A stretch of 64,000 nucleotides of DNA from Cladobotryum mycophilum (lineage: Eukaryota; Ascomycota; Sordariomycetes; Hypocreales; Hypocreaceae). Location: NCBI GenBank assembly GCA_036429605.1, contig JAVFKD010000015.1, positions 3,495,421-3,559,420 of the forward strand, written 5' to 3'. Both the position numbers and the translations under genes were made by a program. Of the stretch, positions 48,443-60,215 are shown in pieces; position 1 is the first letter of the stretch, and every line of letters starts with the position of its first letter. Under the pieces are notes generated by a model. The model searched no databases, had not been told where the DNA came from, and saw nothing but the letters and a program-made list of their open reading frames with translations.

Positions 48443-50070
48443 TTAAAACCCCTGAGCTGCCATTTCCTTTTCAATGACAATTCTGGCCTTGTCCTCCATT
48501 TCCAGGAAGAAAGCCTCCGCGTCACCAACCCTCTTGCTAGCGACTGGATCGCTCTTGATAAAGGCATCCAACTTGGCGCCCCCATCCGCCACGAAATCCG
48601 TCTCCGCCGTGGCCAGTTTGCCGTCCCAGTCCGGGCCCGCGAGGGGGTCCGCGGTGGACAGCTTGATGAGCCTCTCAGCGGTGGCGTATTCGGCGTAGTG
48701 GAAGGTCTTCTTTGGGGTGGGCAGGGGGAGGGTATCGGGGGTTTGGAGGAGGGTGGTGAGGAGGTGTGGGGGGATGGTGATGTGCGGGCAGTTGAGTTCG
48801 GTCATGGCGAGGATTTCGCTGGGGGTGAAGTGGCTGTTTTTGCAATGCATCAGCATTTCCTTTCTAAGGAAGCTAAAGGTAAATTGGTGATGACGTTGAA
48901 GGGGGGATGGGTGATGAAGTTGGGGAGGGGGAGATTAAAGGGGGACGGACCTTGCGATGACCATGATGGGTTGTTCTTTGCCGGTCTCTTTGTAGGCTTT
49001 GGCAAAGGCTTCGAGGATGTGGATTACGCGGGGGGACATGGGGTGCTACTTGATAGATGAGCAATCATTCTTACGACCCCCTCCTTATACTGCAAAGCAC
49101 AGAAGAGACATTACCTCTAACGCTGGATCTTCAAAGCTGGGACGTAGAGCGGGATCTAAATGCGCTGCAATTTCTGCGACCAAAAAATCAGATTAAAATG
49201 TCCTTGTTCTGTTTTGGGGGGGAGAAAAAAGAAAGAAAAGAGAAAGAAGAAAGAAAGAAAAAAGAAAAAGAGCCTACTTACCATTGTAATAAGGGCTGAT
49301 GAACAGACAGCCCGACTGACTAGCCGCAATCCCCTGCTCGAGGGAGAACACGGCCGTGGCGAGGGTGCGTATGCCCTCCTCCCCGTTGAGCTGCAAGGCG
49401 GCCGAGGCGGCGGCGCCGGAAAAGGGCAGCTTGATGGCGAAGCGGTCGCGGGGGACGCCGTGCTGGGCGAAGAGGGAGGCGTAGGAGCGGCATTGGGCGA
49501 TGATGGCGTCGCGGTCATGGAGGTGGCGGAGGGAGGTTTGGATGAGGACGCGGCCGGAGAGGTGGGGGATGTTTCTGGCGCAGAGGTGGACGGCCTGGGG
49601 GGATGGTGAGACGGGGGATGTTGATGAGATTGAGGATGTTGAGAGGGTATCAATGGAGAGGGGGACGGGAGGAGGGATAAGAGAGAGAAAGAGAAGAGAA
49701 GAGAGGAGAAGAAAGGGGATGGGAGAAGAGGTACGAACGGCTTGATCATAGACGTGTTCCCACCCCTGGGAGCCGTATTGTTGGACGAGACGTTTGATGA
49801 GAGCAGGGTCTTTGAGAAGTTCGTTTGTGATGATGGCTTGGTTGGAGGTTTCTGTTATGGAATTGTTTGTTAGTTTGATGTGAGATGATATGAGAAGGAA
49901 AAGGAAGAAGAAGAAGAAGAAGAAGAAGAAGAAGAAGGAGGAGGAGGAGGAGGAGGAGGCGTACGGTTGTGAGGCGTAAAGGGTAGGGATTTGATGACTT
50001 CTGTGCTGGCGTCGTCGACGTCGACGTTGCAAATGTCTTCGATGCGTTGGAGGAGGGAGCGGGTTGTCAT
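48443..50070 (-). CDS. Transaldolase-family protein
   Basis: Six exons (50070-49965, 49851-49739, 49594-49282, 49173-49115, 49045-48951, 48833-48443) give 358 aa. Transaldolases move dihydroxyacetone units between sugar phosphates through a Schiff-base Lys. Here Lys128 lies in RDRFAIKLP on the expected beta-strand, preceded by SGRVLIQTS and followed by GIRTLATAVFS and CLFISPYYN. The C-terminus has SHFTPSEILAMTEL and a long helical tail. It is divergent from canonical Tal1 and is likely a paralogue. The donor of intron 2 (GTTCGTACC at 49738) is weak, and its use adds one Ala in DQAAVHL. Intron 1 (49852-49964) contains a long GAA/GGA trinucleotide array on the plus strand. The start ATG at 50070 gives MTTRSLLQRIEDI. 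It converges on the Zn2Cys6 gene (123 bases apart). Confidence 0.87.
49904..49958 (+). repeat. Trinucleotide array (GAA)n(GGA)n inside an intron
   Basis: About twelve GAA units followed by seven GGA units. Read in the gene's direction it is a pure pyrimidine tract inside intron 1 of the transaldolase-like gene. Confidence 0.9.
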
Positions 50071-50518
50071 GTTGGAAGTATTTGGTAGAGTTATTGAATG
50101 TCAAGGTGTGGAAGAGTATCGTGATGAAATGATGATGAGTGAGGGATGTGGGTGAAGATGGAATAAAAAGGGACAGGAGTAAAAAGAGACGGATTTTGAA
50201 TTAATATACTTGAATTCCAAAGTTACTAGTCTAGACCCTCCGCGCACCCATGCATTCTCCTCATTTCATGCATTTTCATGACCCCATCGTGAAAGCCTTT
50301 TTTCCGCCCAACGAGAACATGAAGAGGGGGAGGGGACTCAGCTCCGACCTCGCGCCCCTACAAAAAATACGAACACAGATCATAGGACTTTTTGCATTAT
50401 ATGATGAGTGGATACGTTGAGTTTAGGCAGCTAAGAAAAGAAAAGAAGAGAAAAAATTTAATTCAGCTTGGTGAGTTTTGGTAGAGTAATGACAACTCAG
50501 TTGCGCATCATGCACACG

Positions 50519-50550
<32 letters not shown>

Positions 50551-51297
50551 GTGGTGTAAGACAATGCCCGTGTGACGAGTGGAGGGATGGATCGAAGGTT
50601 AGGCGGTCCGCCATGTTCCGCCGGTGGAGGAGAGGCGGAGAGAGAGGGAGGGGAGAAGAAGATCCACCTTTCTTGGGGTAAAGTAGAGGCGGTCCGCCTT
50701 GTCCGCCGCCAACCTACCTTGGTAAGTAATGTGGATGGATGGATGGCTGGATGATGAGAATGGCGCTTTGGTTACAGTTTGAATGGGGTCACGAGGGGGA
50801 TTTCAATAGATAGATTTGAGAAATGGCTGGACTAGATGGATCCATTGGGAAAAAGGAATCAACTCCACGATGGCTTATAAATGCAATGGCTGTACATACG
50901 TATACGTTGGGCTGCAGGCTCCCCTCTTTGGTCCAGACTTTTCAGACCCCAGTTGTGAGAGAGGAGGAGGAGGGAGAGGCGGCATATGGGGCCGCCGGTT
51001 GAAGCCATCGTGAAGGGGTTGAATTCACTTTGTGTAGTTTGGATGGGAACTCCGGCCATCGGAGGGGTTTTTCATACTTGGATGGATGGATGGGTACCTG
51101 AATTGGTCATCGTGACGGGTTGGGTTGTTCTAACTTGGCCTGTTGTTTTTCATAACTAGGAGCTGAAAGTTGGGAGTTGGGAACTATATCAATGCCATCG
51201 TATGCCCATATGTTTTCGTAGAATCAATTATACCAAGCAGCTATCAATCACACCTTTTCTCACTCATCCATTCCATCTCATCACTGCATCAGTCACC
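50071..51297. other. Divergent intergenic region between transaldolase-like and SDR genes
   Basis: A 1.2 kb shared upstream region for two genes transcribed away from each other. It includes a (TC)15 array at 50519-50548 and repeated GGCGGTCCGCC-like words around 50605-50710. No gene was recognised. Confidence 0.5.
50519..50548 (+). repeat. Microsatellite (TC)15
   Basis: About fifteen TC units in the divergent promoter region. Confidence 0.9.
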
Positions 51298-52443
51298 ATG
51301 GGCTCCCACGAAAACGGAGGAACCGAAGACAAGACGTTTAAAAATGTTGACACGCCAGACCTCTTTTCCCTCAAGGAGAGGACCATTATTGGTATGCATG
51401 GCATCACCTCTTTCACCATATTACCCTCTTTACCCTCTTCACCTCTTCACATTCCTCACCCTCCTACTCTATCACCAGAAACAAGAAGCTGCTCAACTGT
51501 TGTCAATCCATCGTGCTAATACATGAAAGTAACTGGTGCAACCGGCGGAATGGGCCTCCAAGTCGTCAAGGCCATCCTTGAATCAGGCGCCGACGTCATC
51601 GCCATTGACCGCGGTGACACGCCCACCGTCCCAGCATGGAGTATACCATCCCACCATCCCCCTTGTATGTTTCCACACGATTAACATCGTACTTCCCAAA
51701 GGCGACCTCCAATCCACCGCCAAAGCACACAGCACCACCCTCACATACCACCCCTGCGACATCTCCGACCCGCAAGCCACCACAGAGACCTTTGACCGGG
51801 CGGCCTCGCAGTCCCGCCACCCCCTCAGGGGACTGGTCAACTGCGCGGGCATAGGCTGGATCGGCCCCTCGATCGACTTCCCCATTGACGAGGCCAAGCA
51901 GATTATTGATGTGAATCTCACGGGCACGCTGGTGGCGGCGCAGGCGGCTGCCAAGGTGGTGCGCAAGCAGGGGGGAAGGGGGCGAGTTTTGTGTTTATTG
52001 CGAGTATGAGTGGTTATGTAGTCAACAAGGTAAATCTTCCCCAATTCCTCCATCCATCCCTCTATCTTCATCCCCTTTCCTCACAGCTTAGTCTCTAACC
52101 ATCCCCGCAGGGCACCCCCAACGCCGCCTATGCCGCCTCCAAAGCCGGCGTCCAGCAGCTCACGCGCAACCTCGCCTCCGAGTGGGGCGCCCTGGCCGTC
52201 CAGGAGGGAGGCCACCCGTGCATCCGCGTCAACTCGGTCAGCCCCGGGGTGATACGCACGCCCATGACGGCGGGCATCCTGGAGACGAGCGGGTACGCCG
52301 AGGTGTGGAGGGAGGAGAGCATGCTCAAGAGGCTGAGCGAGCCGGAGGACTACAGGGGTCCCGTGGTGTTCCTGTTGGCGGATGCGAGTGCGTACGTGAC
52401 GGGGGCGGATCTGTTGGTTGATGGGGGGTATACGGCTTGGTGA
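51298..52443 (+). CDS. Short-chain dehydrogenase/reductase, NAD-type, frame broken at a G5 run
   Basis: Four exons (51298-51391, 51530-51640, 51702-52029, 52111-52443) give 288 aa with one base restored. The Rossmann opening is VTGATGGMG (about 32-40), with ADVIAIDR, where the Asp after the second strand favours NAD over NADP. LVNCAGIG is the strand-4 motif. The catalytic set is Ser172 in IASMSGYVV, Tyr185 and Lys189 in NAAYAASKAG, correctly spaced. The C-terminus ends DLLVDGGYTAW, typical of sugar/polyol-type SDRs. In exon 3 the frame breaks at G5 (51978-51982): VVRKQGGRG reads into ASFVFIASMSG only with one more G, otherwise a TGA follows. Exon 3 is 328 nt, one short of the in-frame length. 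The substrate is unknown. Confidence 0.88.
51978..51982 (+). other. Frame break in SDR gene at G5 run
   Basis: A G5 run just after a G6 run (51970-51975). One extra G in either run restores the catalytic Ser strand. Confidence 0.83.
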
Positions 52444-52663
52444 GACGTTTGATGATGGGGATGAGTTTGTTATGTAGCCCACCGTCTTTATGGTGTAGTC
52501 CATGAAGGATCTTTTACGTCTACAAGATCCACGAGTCTAGAATGGCAGTATCAAGCTGATGATGAGGTCGTGTTCATTCCAATGCCTCTGGAGGATCTCT
52601 GCGTATCCTCGGTTGTTTCCCCCAATGCAATATCTAAACCCTCATCAGCAACGAAACAAAAAC

Positions 52664-52775
52664 AGGAAGAGAAGAAAGAGAGGAAAAGAAGGAGAAGAAG
52701 AAAAAAGAGAGAGAGAGAAAAGAAAAAAGAAGGAAAAGAGAGAGAGAAAGGAGAGAAAAGAAGTGAAAAAAGAAA
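52664..52775 (+). repeat. Purine-only tract (GA-rich)
   Basis: Over 100 bases with almost no pyrimidine, irregular AGAAAG/GGAAAAG words. It could form triplex-type DNA. Confidence 0.8.
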
Positions 52776-53424
52776 CTCCATATCCAAGATTGAAGCCCAA
52801 ATCTTGATATACACACCAAACTTCGACTCACCCGCAGGTAAACCCCCACATAAACAAAGACCAACGCCGCGTATACCGCTCTAGTTATCATTTTCCTGGG
52901 GGGTAAAATCTGACTTGGCAATGGGGGGGAGGATTAGAATATATAGTTGGTCGTGGTCGTGAGGATAATTTCAGAATTGTAATAATTGGGAAAACTGGGA
53001 AAAGAAAATACGAACAAAAGGGGGATTTTTGCCAACGTTTAGCGTTCTCAGAGTGTGTGTTATAAGACGACGGATGTAATAACATACGTAGTAGGTAAGA
53101 TGGAGAGGTGAACATGTGTACAGAATCTCACATGACATGACATGCATCCCGGTACATCTCACCCCCTCGTTTATCCTATATTCGATACAAGAGAAACACC
53201 GCTTGGTTTATTACCACTCACTTTGCATCTACAAGCTTATACCACCCACATAATAAAGCTGACACTGACACAGACATAAACATAGACAGACACGATAAAG
53301 ATGCAGAGGAATCATAAACTATAACAATGAAATACATTTCTGACAAAACCTATACAAATAACTGATATCGATATACTGCCACACCCATCATCGCATCACT
53401 CATAAAAAACCATATCCCACCCAC

Positions 53425-53452
53425 CCATCCATCCATCCATCCATCCATCCAT
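53425..53452 (+). repeat. Tetranucleotide array (CATC)n
   Basis: About seven CATC units in non-coding DNA. Confidence 0.9.
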
Positions 53453-53719
53453 TCCTTATATCAACCAACCAGCCAACCAACAAACCCCCCTAAATTCTAC
53501 TCCCTACTCAAACACATCACCTCTCATAAAAATACACTTTCATCGCCGTTTGCATAAAAAGTCCTATCGTGTATAAAGCAAGGCTCAGCCGCCGCCACCA
53601 TCCCTCCCAATCCATCCAGACATCTCTCCCATACATAACTTCCTTCTTCCCCCTTTTTAAACATATCAAAAGCCACATCATTCAAGCGCCCTCATGGAGA
53701 CTCCCACTATCCCCTTATA

Positions 53720-56700
53720 TCACTCCCTCGGCAACGTCCCGGCGTCAAATTCTGTTGCTACATCCTCATCGTCATCAATACTCGTCCTGCTCTGCGCCTC
53801 CTTCACCTCCACCGCCTCCTCACCCTTCTCTGTACTCTCGTTCCTCTCCAGAATCGGCACCACAACATCGTTCTTCCGCTCCTCCTTCTCCTCATCCGCC
53901 TTCTTGTCCTTCTCATTCCTTGACCCAAACGGCCACAGCCCGCTTAAACCTCTACTACTCCCCCGGCAGGGTGCACAGCCAACGGCTTGAGCAGCACCTT
54001 TTCCTTTACATCGTCATCCCCTTCTTTCGCATCCTCCGCCATGGCGAAGTCCCCAAACTCTTCATCATCTGAATCTTCCTCCCTTTCGGCCGGTTTGGTC
54101 ACTACCTCTCTCCACCATGACCCTCGGCCGAAATTATTCGCATCATCATCTAAATCATCATCAAGATCCTCTTCCGCATCCCCAAATGGATCCGTCAAAT
54201 CATTGTCATCGTCGTCATTATCATCATGTACCGTTGCCGATGACGCCTGGGCAACTGCATTGTTCTTCTGATGCATCGCCAGCCTCGCAGCGAGTTGCAG
54301 ACGCGCCCTCGAGGGAGGAATGTTCAGCGGCGGCGGAGGTGGAGGAGGTGGGGGAATAGATGGCGGCGTCATTGACCCTCCGGGGTTATTCAGTGGGTCG
54401 GTATAAGCGCGGAACTAAGTCTCACCACATCAGCATCAATCCCACATGCAACGACATAAAAAGGAAATGAGAGTCTGGCAGTTGGCAGAGAGCATCGTGG
54501 CATAGGTTTGCAATGTGACATGGGCACCTCCGTTTCCTTCTCCTGGCCAAACGAAACACATCCAGAAAGCTTCTCCCCCACCCCCTTCCCACTTTCTCAA
54601 CATACATCACTATCCATATCGTATGTTCAAACTCCGTCTGGAGGAACATAATACAAATAAAATCCCATGTTATTTGATCATCAATCCCATAAACGCCCCT
54701 CCCCGAGTAATGTTACATCGTCCTGTTCTTCACAAGGAGCCTCCTGAGATATTCAATTTCAACGCTGTCGAATGCCTCCAGCTCTTCAATGCCTGGCCTG
54801 GAAGTTCCCGCCGTGGTCCCTATCATCGCCGAGGTATCGTAAAATCGGCTGTAGTCGTAATCGTCCTCGAAATCCTCTTCCTAAGTAGGGTTCGTATCAC
54901 GATCACTGTCGAGTTCTGCAATCACGTCTTCCACCGAATGCTCTCCTCCGGATCTCTGCTCCATGGTTAGAGCGGCAAGACGCATAGTGAGCCTTGGGTC
55001 GATTCTTCGGATGCGTGAAGACTCCGTCTGGATGGGTTCAGGGGACATTGTAATAATATTTTCCGGTGGGTGCCCCATGTTCATTGTTGCCTCCGGAAAC
55101 TCTGTGCCTTGCTCTTCAGAAGAATCGTCACTCACCTCAGAATTAACGTCTTCCTCATCGCCTTCGCCCTCCTCATCCTCTTCGTCACTGCTGCTCCCAA
55201 ACCCAGACATCAGAGTTCCCGAACTTATCGCAAACGGCCCGATGCCATTGCCTCCGTTCTCGTTCACCTCGATGCCCCCGTTCAGACCGGCCTCGGCCAA
55301 AGCGTTGGACGCTCCTACAGAGGAGTTGCCCCCTAAGCTGGAGAGACCTATCCCTGCGAGTCCGCTGCCGCCGATGCTGGCTCTGTTTCCTAATGCCACC
55401 TCCGGCCGAACACCCCCAAGAATCGCGTTATCCCTCTCTCTGGTCTCGGCTAGGGCGCCCTCCACATAGTTAATCCAGTCTTGGCTCATCACCTTGTCGA
55501 GAACCATTTCGGATAGCAGCTCGGGGGGATGCCTCTCGGTAAACTTGACTACTTCTTCAGCGATGAGTGTGAGGTGGCCCATATAGCCCATACGGGTCTT
55601 GGTCTTGGCCTGGGACTCATCACTGGCGCGCTGGCCATTGATAATGGCAGTGGTGACATCAGCGGCCTCGAAGAGAGACACGGCTAGGGTTGGGTTATAT
55701 CCACGGTCCATAGGGCCGTTGAATACCTGCTGAACAATATCATACACTACGTTGTGGAGGAAGTTGTTCCAAGGGTACGCGAAGAAAAATGACTACAAGC
55801 AGGTCAGCATATTCTTCGTCAAATTCTCACTGTTAAGCTTACCAGTATCGTTGGGACAACACGATGTTCGACAAACTGCATCTTCAAAAAGTCTCCCACA
55901 ACAGGTTCAACTGTTTCAGCAGCACTAGCCTTGGGCTCCTCGCTAGTCTCCTCGGCAAGTTTATCAGCAGGCTGATCGGTTGGTTCCTCTTGTGACGTAG
56001 GTGCAACGGCGCTTGTGTCTGGCTCCGGGGCGGATAGGGGCTTGACCGATACCTGAGGAGGATGCTGAACCCCTGAATCCGGAGCAAGCGGTGCAGAAAA
56101 GAGCGGAGCAGGAGTGTCCTCGGGGTGGGGGGACAATCCACGGTAATTCTCAAGTCCAGCGTCTCCAGGTGTCAACTCGTCTACACTAATCTTAACCTCA
56201 GGTCGGGCTGCATTAATAGAGATTGGATCTTCCTCGTTGGAAACAACCTCTTCAATCGTTGGTGTGTCGGGCACTTCTATATCAGTCTTGGAAGAATCAG
56301 AAGCCTCAGCAATGGCAACATCCTTAGTTTCAGCCTTGGCCGGCTCGGATGAGTCCTTCTTTGGCTCCTCGCCGTCTTCCTCCTTGGTCGCTTCGGGCGC
56401 TTCTAGTCGAGTCTCTTCGGATATAGTGGCACTTCCCGACTCCTGGGCCGATGGGGGCTCGGCAGCCTTGGCTTTGGTAGGTGAGAGGGGTGCAACAACA
56501 AGATCGGGCTCCTCAAAATGCGTTTCGCTTAGCTTGTCCACGCCAACCGTCAATTTGGGCGAACTAAGCGGCTCGTCCACAAAAATGTCCTCTTCCTTTT
56601 CGAGGAATGAAGACTGGTTGCCAGACAGAACAATATCATCGTCGGCCTTGATGAATTCCGAGGTATCATCACCCATCTCATTATTGGGTTCCACTTCTTC

Positions 56701-58150
56701 AAAGCCATCATCATCGGCATTAGTCACTTCAAGACGACGGCTCTCGTCATGCGCCGAATGCGTCATGCGCATAGTTAGGTCGTCGGCAGAATCGCTGTCC
56801 TCCCTAGGACCAAGTCTGCCTTCTACTCTTAAACGCTGTCTCTCAGTATCTCGCGACGCAATCAGCTGCTCCGAGCCAGTCTCATTGAGTAATCCCATGT
56901 TGCTACAGTGAAGCAGCTCCGCCATCAGCTCGCAAGTCTTAAAACGATCGAAGCCGAGGGGTTCGAGTTTCTCTCCGAAAGTGGAATCCAGACCTTGCTT
57001 TCGTGACGGTCCGTTCATGATCAAGCTCATGAACTTGGGTACATTCAAGGCAAAAAGCCGCAAGAGAGTACCGAGATAAATTGGATCACGGCTCGAGGGG
57101 ATGGTATTAGCCTCAGTGCCAACATCTGGATCGTAGTCTGAATTATTCTTTCGAATAACTTCAATGATGATGCCGACGCCGACGGTCAAAGGGTTACCGC
57201 CTCCCAGCATATAGCTGATCAGTTGTTCGACGCATGGCTTCGACACAAGTTGACGAGTAAGCTCGTTGGGACCGATGCACTGCTGCTCATTTTGGGAAGC
57301 ATTGGCAGAAATAGTGATGATGGCCTTGAGGAAATCGCCAGCGGCAGTTTGGAGAACCCAGCTGTGATCAGGACTAAGGAACGATAGAAGAGTCGGGATA
57401 ATGTCTTTGGTGTACAGCCACTACGAAGTCAAGGTTAGAGGACTGGATAAATATGAACAACATGGACATGGGGGGACAAACCTCTACAACACCTTGACCA
57501 CCCTCATTGCGGTCCATGGCGATTATTTTGAGTAGTAGATCCATAATCATGGGACACTCGACATGTTTAAGAAGGTCGGGTACGACATCCGGTAGGCTCC
57601 AGAGTAACTCCATCATCTCCTCCGTCTTCTTCTCAAACAGCGACTCGTTCACTTTTGTAAAATAACTCGCCTGCAGCGGATCCAGCGGCGCGGGGCGAGA
57701 GAGGAAGTCCCAAAAATTATGGATGAGCTGGCGGTTTTCGATGAGGGCCTCGTATATTGACCATGTATCGGAACTCAAGACCTCGCAAGCGACGAGGGCA
57801 TGGCGGTTGCGCTTCTTCTCCTGCTCCTCCTCGCTTGTCTCTGCGGAATCTGTGGCGCGCGATGATGCGCGGGGTCGAGAGAAGGGAAGCAAACGGCCCT
57901 TGCCCTTGAAATCATCGTCGGCGGGCTCTTCTGGGGTTTCAACGGCTTCTAGCTTTGGGGCGACGACATATTCGAGCAACTTCTCGAGGACTTCATCCTC
58001 GCGCAAGTACTCGATGAGTTTTGTATTGTGCTGCTTGAGCTCCTGAATCAGGTCGCCTTCTTCAAGCAGCTCCTCGAGGGTGAAGTCGGGCTTATCGAGG
58101 ATGGTATCGATAGTGGAGATGTTGGCGTAACCGCCAAATCTCCAAAACAT
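53720..58150 (-). CDS. SIT4-phosphatase-associated protein (SAPS/Ekc1 family), in-frame TAG and a G5 frame break
   Basis: Exons: 58150-57482, 57420-55843, 55792 to about 54734-54884, and 54414-53720. Introns at 57421-57481 and 55793-55842 are clear; the third is uncertain. The N-terminus MFWRFGGYANISTIDTILDK and the helical SAPS domain (DFTLEELLEEGDLIQELKQ, NPLTVGVGIIIEVIRKN, YPWNNFLHNVVYDIV) are diagnostic of regulatory subunits of PP6/Sit4-type phosphatases. A long acidic Ser-rich insert follows residue about 400. The C-terminal exon has a Pro run, NIPPSRARLQLAARLAMH, EEFGDFAM and KVLLKPLAVHPAG. At G5 (plus-strand C5 53960-53964) one extra base gives GGSSRGLSGLWPFGSRNE and the final stop at 53720; otherwise TAA comes at once. 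An in-frame TAG (54881-54883) interrupts exon 3, beyond which the same frame stays open 55 codons. Confidence 0.87.
53960..53964 (-). other. Frame break in SAPS gene at G5 run
   Basis: Five C on the plus strand. One extra base restores SGLWPFG and about 79 more residues. Confidence 0.78.
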
Positions 58151-60215
58151 GGTGGCGGAACAAGAACAACGATCTCTCTATGGTCTATGGCACGGCGCCC
58201 AGAGCAAGGCGAGGCGTGGAAGAGCGCCGGCGGTGAGGAGGGGGAGGAGGAGGAGGGCGGAGAGACTGGAGAAGCTGGATGGGGATGGCGATCTGCTCAG
58301 AGAGCTGGATCATGAACTGGATTGGCTTATGATGTGCTAGAGACTTGAACTGAAGCGAGGGGTTCGAGTCAGACGGTCGGGCATCCAGTCGTTAATGGTA
58401 GGGGTTTCGCTTGGCTTGGCTTGGCTGGGCTGGGGTTAGGCTTGGATTTGGCGGAAGAGGAGCGAATCGGAACAGAATCGGTTCGCTGCGGACCGCCTGC
58501 GATACGCGCAGTGATGTATGATGTATGTACCTTGTTATGTACGTGATCCCAAAGTGATCCCCAATATGCGTTGTGCGGTGATATGATGTGATGTGATGGT
58601 GGGAGGGCGGTTAGCCGTAGCCGTAGGTGGTAGGCGGTAGGCGGTAGGCTAGGCGGTAGGTATTATTAGAGGGGGGGGGGGGGGGAACCCGTTTGTTTGA
58701 ATGTGGGGAGACATACACACGCAACGCACACAGAGAGAGGCGTGTCTTTCTCTCTTGTCTAATCGCTAGCACCAAGTTCACGGTCTTATCGCAATCAGAC
58801 CAAGGAGGGGGAGGGGGTATCGATGTTTCTTTTTCTTTTTCTTCTTTCTTCCTCTTCTTCCTCCTCCTTTGAGGCGACAGTCGAGACTGTAAATGGCAGG
58901 CTACAACTGCTGCCTATATGTGTGATATATACCCTGTCGACTATTTGCTATCAGTAAGGGAGTGAGATGGTACATATGCATGCATGCGGTGGCCACATCA
59001 ATAACCAAATTCAAGGAACCAGGGCTCAAACTGATAAGATGGATGGATCCATGGATAGGTAGGACCCCGACATTAAGCAGGGCAGAGAGTCAGCGGTGTT
59101 TACCTAGCTCAGTTCAGTGATGTCAGCCCAGGTCAACCTGTTTCAGGGTCAGCGGTGGCCTGTGCTCAGTGTGCTCTGCGCTTGGACGGCAGCCCACTGA
59201 ATTGACTTCCAGGGCTGCCAACGCTCCAGATATGTGGGAAACTATAAACCACCAGAATAAAATGGAACGCAACAAATTAATCCAAATCAATCAAGCCTTT
59301 CTTCATGTGACCGACCGAGAGCAGAACGCCATAGGCCTCGACCTGCTGATATCGATGTCCACAGATCCAAGGATATCAGCTGGTGGCCCTGTGGCAGGTG
59401 ACAACCCAGAGCTGTTTCAGGTACAAGTACTACACGCCTGCAAGCGACGGACACTGACGACAATGATTTTGATACATGAGATTTACATTACTATCTAGGC
59501 AGTATTTATCTATCCATAGATACTTAGATATTCAACGAAATTTGATTCATCTGTATAGATAATAGAAAATATCCACTTGTGTATGCATCCGTGTCTATCG
59601 ATAGATCATGCCCAGCCCTGAAAGGCTTCTCCAGTACGTTGATGCCTAGTGTCGCCCAATGATAGTCCAGGGTTGCCACCAAGTTCGCTGTATTTTTAGC
59701 GCTCGTAGGTTTTACCTCCTGAATCTAGCAGTTGGAGCAAAAAAGCCCTCCCCTCCAACTACCCGGTAACACAAATGGTCGAGGTTATCACTTTCTATTA
59801 TATGCAAGGAATAGCCTCTTTGATTATATAGAGAGACTAGATTTATTTAAATACTTCTCCTGTTCAATGCTAAAACATGAAATATCCCTGCTCTCAGGTA
59901 AATTAAACAGCCAATCAGCTCCTCTTAATACTAGTACATCCAGGTTTGAATTCAAAGCAGTGAGTGGAGTGTTCTCAAACGAGGCAGTATCAGCGAGGGC
60001 ATCAAAAGCGCATGCAAGTATGAGGTATAGAAATATCTGAAATGGTATACATCCCATCTCATTCTCGTGTCTTGACTAAACTCATTATCCCAATATTCAT
60101 GACAAGCTATTGACTCGTCTCTATAATCAATTACTACCTTGTAGCTTCTCTTCGGCACCAACGATACTCAGATTCTCAAATGAAGAAATGCATCATCCAC
60201 ACGCTGTTCCCATAC
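58151..60215. other. Intergenic region between SAPS and Ntr1-like genes
   Basis: 2.1 kb. The SAPS promoter side has degenerate GTAGGCG repeats (about 58624-58660), a G15 run (58671-58685) and a CT-rich block near 58830-58870. The part nearer 60 kb is AT-rich. The plus frame 59732-60040 has no recognisable family and may be a degraded element. Confidence 0.5.
58671..58685 (+). repeat. Homopolymer G15
   Basis: Fifteen G in a row, after a GTAGGCG-type degenerate repeat. Confidence 0.9.

Larger units (their letters stand above)
52444..53719. other. Convergent intergenic region between SDR and SAPS genes
   Basis: It contains a purine-only stretch of about 100 bases (about 52664-52775, AGAAAG-type) and a CATC array (about 53425-53452). 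The open frames through the purine tract are low-complexity artefacts. Confidence 0.55.

Noticed and set aside
52559..52884. Lys/Arg/Glu-rich open frames
   Set aside because: They translate a purine-only tract between two genes and are low-complexity artefacts.
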